Assembly: GCA_020434375.1 (NCBI GenBank)
Contig: JAGRAY010000073.1
Coordinates: 1-8,241, forward strand
Reading direction: 5' to 3'
Source of the DNA: Bdellovibrionales bacterium
Lineage (GTDB): Bacteria; Bdellovibrionota_G; JALEGL01; JAGRAY01
DNA length: 8,241 nt
Numbering within the stretch: position 1 is the stretch's first letter; each line of letters starts with the position of its first letter. The translations under genes were made by a program, and so were the position numbers. Under the pieces are notes generated by a model. That model worked only from the letters and a program-made list of their open reading frames with translations. It was not told the DNA's origin and did not search any database. Shown in pieces: positions 1 to 5,152 of this stretch.

Positions 1-861
1 TGGTTATTGACTGGCATACTCCTTTTTGGGGCATGTGAATCCACCCATCAAACGGGTACGGGAGAGTGGGTAGCCGAGGTTAATCATCGAAAAATATATA
101 TGAATGAGTGGGAGCAATCGCTTGCAAAGGTAAGTCGTTATTCAACCAAAGACTATTCCGATATCGGAGCACGCAGAGATCTTATTAATGATTTGATTAA
201 CAAAGAGTTATTGTTCCAAAAAGCTCTATCTGAGCATCTTCCCGAAAACTCATTGTTTTTGAAGGATCAAATTGTTCAGGAATATCTCAGAACCAAGTTT
301 ACGCGCACAAGTGAGGCACCATCTGAGAAGGAAATTTTGGAGATATTCGAGAAACAAAAAAATGATTTAGAAAAAGTGCGCGCGAGTCATATATTGATTA
401 AACCTAAGATTTCAGGAAACGAGATCGAAGAAAAAGCTGCCAAAGAAAAAGCAGAACGTATTTTGAAAGAATTGCGTGCTAAGGGAGATACCGCTGATTT
501 CTCTTCTTTCGTTAACAAGTATTCTCAAGATGAAGGAACTGTGAAACGGGGCGGAGATCTCATGTTTTTTAAACGTAGTGATATGGTAACTCCCTTTAGT
601 GATGCCGCATTTGCCTTAAAAGAGGTAGGCGACATAAGCGATGTCGTCAAAACCCAGTATGGTTACCATATTATCAAGCTCACTGGAGACCAAAGAGGAA
701 TAGAGCGGCTTCGCCCACAGATAGAACATTATATTATGAATACACGGCAAAAGGAGAAAGTCGATCGGCTTTTGCAAGATCTTCGCGCCGCAGCCAAAAT
801 AGAAATTAAAGAGGAAGTGCTTTTACCCAAAGTAAAGCCGGAAACAAAGGAAGCAAATTGA
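1..861 (+). CDS. Parvulin-type peptidyl-prolyl isomerase lipoprotein, 5' end cut by the window
   Basis: Probable envelope-anchored peptidyl-prolyl cis-trans isomerase and chaperone of the PpiC/PrsA/SurA class, helping exported proteins fold. The frame is open to the left edge (codons for W-L precede the TTG at 7), so the real start lies upstream; residue numbers here count from that TTG. A hydrophobic stretch ends in LLFGAC with Cys10 as probable lipidation site. Phe at -3 is unusual but permitted in lipobox patterns, and the next residue is Glu, not the Asp inner-membrane retention signal, so outer-membrane sorting is plausible. Residues about 21-120 form a charged, helical SurA-N-like region. 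The parvulin domain spans about 124-227: ASHILIK with His128, YSQDEG with Asp175, the GGDL turn at 182-185 and YGYHIIKL with His221. The conserved residues are intact, so isomerase activity is expected. A basic/acidic helical tail follows. The TGA stop is 1 nt before the next gene. Confidence 0.88.
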   Translation, partial: WLLTGILLFGACESTHQTGTGEWVAEVNHRKIYMNEWEQSLAKVSRYSTKDYSDIGARRDLINDLINKELLFQKALSEHLPENSLFLKDQIVQEYLRTKFTRTSEAPSEKEILEIFEKQKNDLEKVRASHILIKPKISGNEIEEKAAKEKAERILKELRAKGDTADFSSFVNKYSQDEGTVKRGGDLMFFKRSDMVTPFSDAAFALKEVGDISDVVKTQYGYHIIKLTGDQRGIERLRPQIEHYIMNTRQKEKVDRLLQDLRAAAKIEIKEEVLLPKVKPETKEAN

Positions 862-862
862 G

Positions 863-1780
863 ATGAAATATCTTTTGGGGGTTAGCTTATCCCTTTTTCT
901 GGCTAGCGTATCTTGTCTGAAACATGAACAGCAAGAAGCATTGGTATTGATTGACGATATGAAGATTACTGTCAAGGATCTGACGGATCGTATGAAAGAG
1001 TATGATTTCGATCCTTCGTCGATGCCGAAAGATCAGAGTCTCGAGTTTAAGGAAAAAGTGCTAAATGAAATGATCGAAGAAAAAATTCTTCTAAGAGAAG
1101 CTAGCAATCGTAATCTCGATATTCAAAATGCCGAGCTAGAAATCTATATGGAGCAAATGAAGGGTGATTACACAGACGAAGATTTCGACAAAATATTAGA
1201 ATCTCGAGGAATGTCAATGAAGGATCTTAAGCTTCGAACAAAAATGAATTTATTATTGGGCAGGGTTGTCGACTCTTTAACCAGAGATGTCACCAAACCA
1301 TCAAAGGACAAAATTGAATCGTACTATAAAGAAAACATTGAGGAATTTTTTGAACCTAAGAAATACTTGGTTCAACAAATCGTGGTTAGGAGCCAAGAGG
1401 ACGCGAAGCATGTTTTGAATCTTATCAAAAAAAAGGAGTCTTTCGATGATTTGGCACGGGCCTATTCATTGACCCCAGAAGGTTCCAAGGGAGGACGTTT
1501 GGGTTGGCTCTATGAAGGATTACCGAAAGTAGTTTGGAAGTCTGTTGCATCGGCTAAGTTAAATGTGCCGGTTGGGCCTATTGAGTCTGAATATGGCTTT
1601 CATATTGTGAAGGTTTTGGATATAAAGCCCGAGAGATTGCTGCCGCAAAGCGAAGCTAAGCCAAAGATCGAATCTGAGCTGACGCGACGAGAACGCGACG
1701 AGTTATTAACCAAATGGAAACAAGAAACTTTTTCGAAGATTAAAATTGTAAGGAATAATGCACTTTTGGCGTCAATATAG
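863..1780 (+). CDS. Second parvulin/SurA-like lipoprotein with altered active site
   Basis: Probable periplasmic folding factor with the same plan as the upstream gene: lipoprotein signal, helical N-terminal chaperone-like region, one parvulin domain and a short C-terminal helix. The signal peptide (MKYLLGVSLSLFLASVSC) gives Cys18 as likely lipidation site, followed by Leu, so outer-membrane anchoring is plausible. The N-terminal module covers about residues 25-160. The parvulin domain is about 168-254, with the GGRLGW turn at 210-215 and YGFHIVKV at 244-251 (His247). Where active parvulins have the first conserved His (ASHIL), this protein has VQQIV with Gln172, and the region of the conserved Asp/Cys reads YSLTPEG. 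Isomerase activity is therefore doubtful, while chaperone activity may remain. The start is one base after the preceding stop, with AAGGAA at 847-852 as ribosome binding site. The 3' end overlaps the next gene by 23 nt. The family call is firm; the exact role is not. Confidence 0.86.
   Translation: MKYLLGVSLSLFLASVSCLKHEQQEALVLIDDMKITVKDLTDRMKEYDFDPSSMPKDQSLEFKEKVLNEMIEEKILLREASNRNLDIQNAELEIYMEQMKGDYTDEDFDKILESRGMSMKDLKLRTKMNLLLGRVVDSLTRDVTKPSKDKIESYYKENIEEFFEPKKYLVQQIVVRSQEDAKHVLNLIKKKESFDDLARAYSLTPEGSKGGRLGWLYEGLPKVVWKSVASAKLNVPVGPIESEYGFHIVKVLDIKPERLLPQSEAKPKIESELTRRERDELLTKWKQETFSKIKIVRNNALLASI
1750..1754 (+). promoter_or_regulatory. Shine-Dalgarno of surA inside the preceding gene
   Basis: AAGGA lies 3 nt before the ATG at 1758, entirely inside the end of the upstream lipoprotein gene. 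The spacing is short, but no other start would keep the signal peptide, so it supports this start and coupled translation of the overlapping pair. Confidence 0.5.
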
Positions 1781-2768
1781 TTTATCTGCGATCGCGATCA
1801 TCTTTCTATTTTGCTCTTGGCAAGCTAGTTCTGCCGATCAGCCTAGTATTGAAAACAAGACTCAGGTTGAGTCTCCAAGTCAAAATAGAGGAGACTTGGT
1901 GGATCGAGTTGTGGCTGTTGTTAAAGGTGAACCTATCTTGTATTCCGAGCTTCAAGAAACCAAAATGCTCTTGCTAGCAGAAATGAAAAAAAATAATCAG
2001 GTGCTTGATGCAAGTACGCCAAAGGAACAAGATCGAAAAATATTGGAACAGTTAATCAATGACAAGCTCATTGCAGAGGAAGTTAAAAGACTTGGCATGA
2101 CTGTAGATGAGGCCGCAGTGGATAACGGCATTAAAAGTATTATGCAGCAAAACGGTTTGCAAACGATCGAACAACTTCAAGCGGCACTCAGAGCAGAAGG
2201 TATCGCTTGGCCCGAGTTTAGAGAAGGTGTTCGAAAACAGATGGAACAATCTAATTTTATGGGTCGATTTGTTAGACCCAAAGTACGTATAGATCCGGAA
2301 GATGTTGAAAGAGCATTTCAATCTCAAAATAGTGGTGATCAACTCCCTCAACAACTTCATGTGCGAATGATTTTTAAAAAGAAACCCGCGACGAAACGCC
2401 CAGAAATGCTAAAGCTTTATGAACGTCTTAAAAAAGACAAGGCATTTGAAAAAATAGCCCGCGAAACAACCGATGGACCGGCCCAAAGTGAAGGTGGAGA
2501 TATTGGGTTTGTCATGCCCTCTGATCTTCAAAAGGAGCTTAGTGAGCCATTGTCCCGAATGAACGTAGGAGATATTTCTGAGATTATCGAAACATCCGAA
2601 GGATTTTACGTTCTCAAGTGTCTGGGTAAAAGAAACGGTGAAGTGGCTGATGCCAATATCGAAAAAGAAAAAATCAAAGAAAAGTTGTTTAGAGAGGAAC
2701 TAAATCGCGTATTTGAATCAACGTTAAGAACATTACGAGAAAAATCAAACATTCGAGTCAACCTATGA
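1758..2768 (+). CDS. surA: SurA-like periplasmic chaperone with one parvulin domain
   Basis: Periplasmic chaperone expected to escort unfolded outer-membrane proteins to the Bam machinery. A signal peptide is visible: Arg5, a hydrophobic core at about 8-21 and a probable signal peptidase I site after Ala26 (ASSA/DQ). The SurA N-terminal domain follows from about 48 (VDRVVAVVKGEPILYSEL) through about 185. One parvulin domain occupies about 198-291 and a C-terminal helix ends in SNIRVNL, typical of SurA. At 336 aa it is shorter than E. coli SurA (about 428 aa, two parvulin domains). The domain keeps the GGDIGF turn at 246-251, but Met204 (VRMIF) replaces the first conserved His and Tyr284 (EGFYVLK) the last, so it is probably isomerase-inactive. 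The start is favoured because it gives the complete signal peptide, and TAAGGA lies just upstream. pdxA follows with an ATGA overlap, as surA-pdxA are adjacent in enterobacteria, which supports the name. Confidence 0.85.
   Translation: MHFWRQYSLSAIAIIFLFCSWQASSADQPSIENKTQVESPSQNRGDLVDRVVAVVKGEPILYSELQETKMLLLAEMKKNNQVLDASTPKEQDRKILEQLINDKLIAEEVKRLGMTVDEAAVDNGIKSIMQQNGLQTIEQLQAALRAEGIAWPEFREGVRKQMEQSNFMGRFVRPKVRIDPEDVERAFQSQNSGDQLPQQLHVRMIFKKKPATKRPEMLKLYERLKKDKAFEKIARETTDGPAQSEGGDIGFVMPSDLQKELSEPLSRMNVGDISEIIETSEGFYVLKCLGKRNGEVADANIEKEKIKEKLFREELNRVFESTLRTLREKSNIRVNL
2765..2768 (+). promoter_or_regulatory. ATGA stop/start overlap coupling surA and pdxA
   Basis: The pdxA start (ATG) and the surA stop (TGA) share four bases. 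The region just upstream is AT-rich and lacks a Shine-Dalgarno match, so ribosomes finishing surA probably reinitiate here. That last step is inference from the arrangement. Confidence 0.6.
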
Positions 2769-3721
2769 AGCCTGCCATTGGAATTACATTAGGAGACACC
2801 TTTGGTGTTGGACCGGAACTATGTGTAAAAAGCCTTAGGTCTTTTGATTTCAAGAAGGCTCGTGTCAAAATATTTGCAACTCAAGCTGATTTTCGTGTTT
2901 TGGCTCGCCGTATGAAACTCGACATAAGCAACCTAGAATCCATTGTGGAATTTAGTGAGTCGTTTAGTTGTGCCGTGCCTGAAAATAAAGACGACGAGCA
3001 TGGTCGAGCCATGTTTTGTCTTGAAGCTTTAAAGCAGGCTTCGACAGAAGCAATGAATGGAGATATTCAGAGTCTTGTCACCGGCCCTTTAGATAAGCGT
3101 ATTGTTCGGCGCGAGGAGCCAACTTTTACCGGTCACACTGATTATCTGGCCGATCTAAGTGGCGTTTCAAAGACGGTCATGCTTCTCGACAATGCAGACA
3201 TTAGCGTGGCGCTTTTAACCCACCATATTCCACTTAGAGACGTGGGAAACAAAATAACTAAAGAGCTAATCAAGGAAACCGTTCAAATTGTAAATCGCGC
3301 GTTTCGTGAATGGTTTGCAAAGGACAATCCGAAAATAGCGTTTACATCGGTTAACCCCCATGCAGGAGAACTGATGGACCACTCAGAAGAAAAAGATGTT
3401 CTTACGCCAGTGATCAAAGAGATGGCGACTTCTGGATTGAATGTAGATGGACCTTTTTCAGCGGATTCATTTTTTTCGATGGCGCGTGGATCAAAATGGG
3501 ACGTCATAGTATCTCCCTATCATGATCAGGGACTTGTTGCAGTGAAATATCCTGGGATCGATCAAGTTGTAAATATCACGTTGGGACTTCCCTACCTGCG
3601 AATCTCACCAGGACATGGTGTGGCCTACGAACTGGTTGGTAAGAACATCGCAAGAGAGCACAGCTTTAAAAGGGCACTGGACGTGGCTTTAAATCGGAGA
3701 TTAAGACATGGACAAAATTAA
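2765..3721 (+). CDS. pdxA: 4-hydroxythreonine-4-phosphate dehydrogenase PdxA
   Basis: Cytoplasmic NAD-dependent enzyme that oxidises 4-phosphohydroxy-L-threonine. The product loses CO2 to give 3-amino-2-oxopropyl phosphate, which PdxJ uses to make pyridoxine 5'-phosphate. At 318 aa it is close to the E. coli enzyme (about 329 aa). The family motifs appear in order: an N-terminal GDxxGVGPEL (residues 10-19), VTGPLDK (105-111), TGHTDYLA (122-129), THHIPLRDV (152-160), NPHAGE (197-202) and YHDQGL (252-257). Next come KYPG (261-264), VNITLGLP (269-276) and a final HGVAYEL. By alignment from memory with E. coli PdxA, the metal ligands are His154, His199 and His253, and the substrate contacts are His124, Thr125, Lys261, Asn270 and Arg279; all are present. 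Two motifs depart from consensus (see findings). No good Shine-Dalgarno precedes it, and the ATGA overlap with surA suggests translational coupling. PdxA paralogues acting on other phosphorylated acids exist, but the surA neighbour favours the B6 enzyme. Confidence 0.92.
   Translation: MKPAIGITLGDTFGVGPELCVKSLRSFDFKKARVKIFATQADFRVLARRMKLDISNLESIVEFSESFSCAVPENKDDEHGRAMFCLEALKQASTEAMNGDIQSLVTGPLDKRIVRREEPTFTGHTDYLADLSGVSKTVMLLDNADISVALLTHHIPLRDVGNKITKELIKETVQIVNRAFREWFAKDNPKIAFTSVNPHAGELMDHSEEKDVLTPVIKEMATSGLNVDGPFSADSFFSMARGSKWDVIVSPYHDQGLVAVKYPGIDQVVNITLGLPYLRISPGHGVAYELVGKNIAREHSFKRALDVALNRRLRHGQN
3696..3700 (+). promoter_or_regulatory. Shine-Dalgarno of the phosphohexomutase gene
   Basis: GGAGA lies 7 nt before the ATG at 3708, within the last codons of pdxA. 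It supports the chosen start, which yields the family's standard N-terminus (KIKFGTDGW) and a 14-nt overlap. Confidence 0.6.
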
Positions 3722-5141
3722 ATTTGGTACAGATGGATGGCGTGCAAAAATAGCCAAAGATTTTACGTTTCAATCGTTGTCTCATGTGACTCTTGCTGCA
3801 GCTACTGTGATGAAACGAAGGCTTCCCGACAGAAAAAAAATCTACGTTGGATATGATCGGCGCTTTTTGTCGCAAGACTTTGCCAAAACAGTTGCCATTA
3901 TATTCTCGAAAATGGGATACGAGGTAGCAATTTCGGCCAGTGCGATGCCAACGCCAGTATATTCTTGGTGTTCAAAAAATGACCCAAAGGCCGTCGGTGC
4001 CGTTGTGATTACGGCAAGTCACAATCCTCCCGAATGGAATGGCTTTAAGTTTAAAGAAATTTTTGGGTGTTCAGCTCTACCAGAAACAACTGAGGCATTC
4101 GAGAGAGAAATTCTTTCGATGGCGGTATCAGACGATCTTGTTCCCGATTTAGATATTTTTGATGACCTGATCAGACAAAGTAAAATTACATTGGTTGATC
4201 CAATGAGTGACTATTTAAGTGCAGTCAAGAAACTCGTGGATGTTGACGCCATCAGAAAAGCTTTGTTTAGAGTGGGTTTGGATACGATGTTTGGGTCAGG
4301 ATCAGGGCATTTAGCGAATCTATTGGAATCATTGAATGTTCATGTGGAGCCCATACATTTTTCTGCAAATCCCGGGTTTGAAGGAATTCCACCAGAACCC
4401 GCAGAAATAAACCTCCATGAGCTTTCCAGTCTTGTTAAAAAAAATACTCTTATTTGCGGTTTGGCAACCGATGGTGATGCTGATCGCCTAGGTGCCATTG
4501 ATGAGTATGGTTGTTACTTTACGACTCAGAAAATCTTATCTGTGGTGTATTGGCATATGCTTACCCATCATGGTAAGTCTTGGTCCATTGCACGAAGCGC
4601 GTCGACGACTAAAATGGTTGATTTAATTGCTGAAAGAAATGGACAGGATTGTTTTGAAACACCCGTTGGATTTAAGTATATCGCTGAAAAAATCATTGAA
4701 GGCAAAGCTCAAATTGGTGGAGAAGAATCTGGTGGTATTGGCATCGTTGATCATATACCAGAGCGTGATAGCTTCTTAACGGCTCTTTTGCTTCTAGAGG
4801 CTATGGCTCTTACTCAAAAAAGCCTTTCGGAAATGTATGAAGACCTTTGCAAGTCATTCCGGCCCTATGAGTTTATTCGCCTGGATCTACATGTGTCTAA
4901 TGAGGTGATGGATCGAACGATGAAACGACTTGTGAAAGATGCACCCAGCGAGTGGAATGGAAGACCGGTGGCGTCTTTGTCAACACTGGATGGATACAAG
5001 TTTTATATGAAAGATGGCAGTTGGCTTCTTATTAGACCATCAGGTACAGAGCCGATTTTTAGGATATACGCCGAAGCCGAGTCAACGCAAGCGTGCCAAA
5101 AAATCATTGAATCTGCCAAAACATTTGTGGAGAGGTCTTAG
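3708..5141 (+). CDS. Phosphoglucomutase/phosphomannomutase family phosphohexomutase
   Basis: Cytoplasmic alpha-D-phosphohexomutase that should interconvert sugar 1-phosphates and 6-phosphates (glucose and/or mannose), feeding nucleotide-sugar and envelope polysaccharide synthesis. At 477 aa it has the normal four-domain length. Motifs in order: the N-terminal FGTDGWRA (6-13); the phosphoserine loop TASHNPPEWNG (102-112) with Ser104 as the phosphorylated residue; the metal loop ATDGDADR (253-260) with Asp255, Asp257 and Asp259; the sugar-binding loop GGEESGG (337-343); and the C-terminal phosphate-binding loop RPSGTEP (443-449). All catalytic elements are intact. GTDGWRA and GGEESGG are more like the general PGM/PMM branch than GlmM, but substrate preference cannot be read safely, so no symbol is given. 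The ATG overlaps the end of pdxA by 14 nt and has GGAGA at 3696-3700 with 7-nt spacing. The stop is 11 nt before uvrA. Confidence 0.9.
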   Translation: MDKIKFGTDGWRAKIAKDFTFQSLSHVTLAAATVMKRRLPDRKKIYVGYDRRFLSQDFAKTVAIIFSKMGYEVAISASAMPTPVYSWCSKNDPKAVGAVVITASHNPPEWNGFKFKEIFGCSALPETTEAFEREILSMAVSDDLVPDLDIFDDLIRQSKITLVDPMSDYLSAVKKLVDVDAIRKALFRVGLDTMFGSGSGHLANLLESLNVHVEPIHFSANPGFEGIPPEPAEINLHELSSLVKKNTLICGLATDGDADRLGAIDEYGCYFTTQKILSVVYWHMLTHHGKSWSIARSASTTKMVDLIAERNGQDCFETPVGFKYIAEKIIEGKAQIGGEESGGIGIVDHIPERDSFLTALLLLEAMALTQKSLSEMYEDLCKSFRPYEFIRLDLHVSNEVMDRTMKRLVKDAPSEWNGRPVASLSTLDGYKFYMKDGSWLLIRPSGTEPIFRIYAEAESTQACQKIIESAKTFVERS

Positions 5142-5152
5142 TTAGAGCAAAA

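Noticed and set aside
1788..1799. Palindromic GCGATCGC-type sequence at the start of surA
   Set aside because: It resembles the HIP1 motif of cyanobacteria but occurs once, within signal-peptide codons, and nothing else suggests a cyanobacterium.
2107..2292. Second + strand open frame of 61 codons inside surA
   Set aside because: It is an out-of-frame shadow of surA with no recognisable domain.
2052..2360. Antisense open frame of 102 codons inside surA
   Set aside because: It lies wholly opposite a well-supported SurA domain, and its translation shows no recognisable family or signal.
3283..3507. Antisense open frame within pdxA
   Set aside because: It is opposite conserved PdxA motifs including the metal ligand His199; no independent support.
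3666..3875. Antisense open frame across the pdxA/mutase junction
   Set aside because: It is opposite the end of pdxA and the conserved GTDGWRA start of the mutase; its translation is not recognisable.
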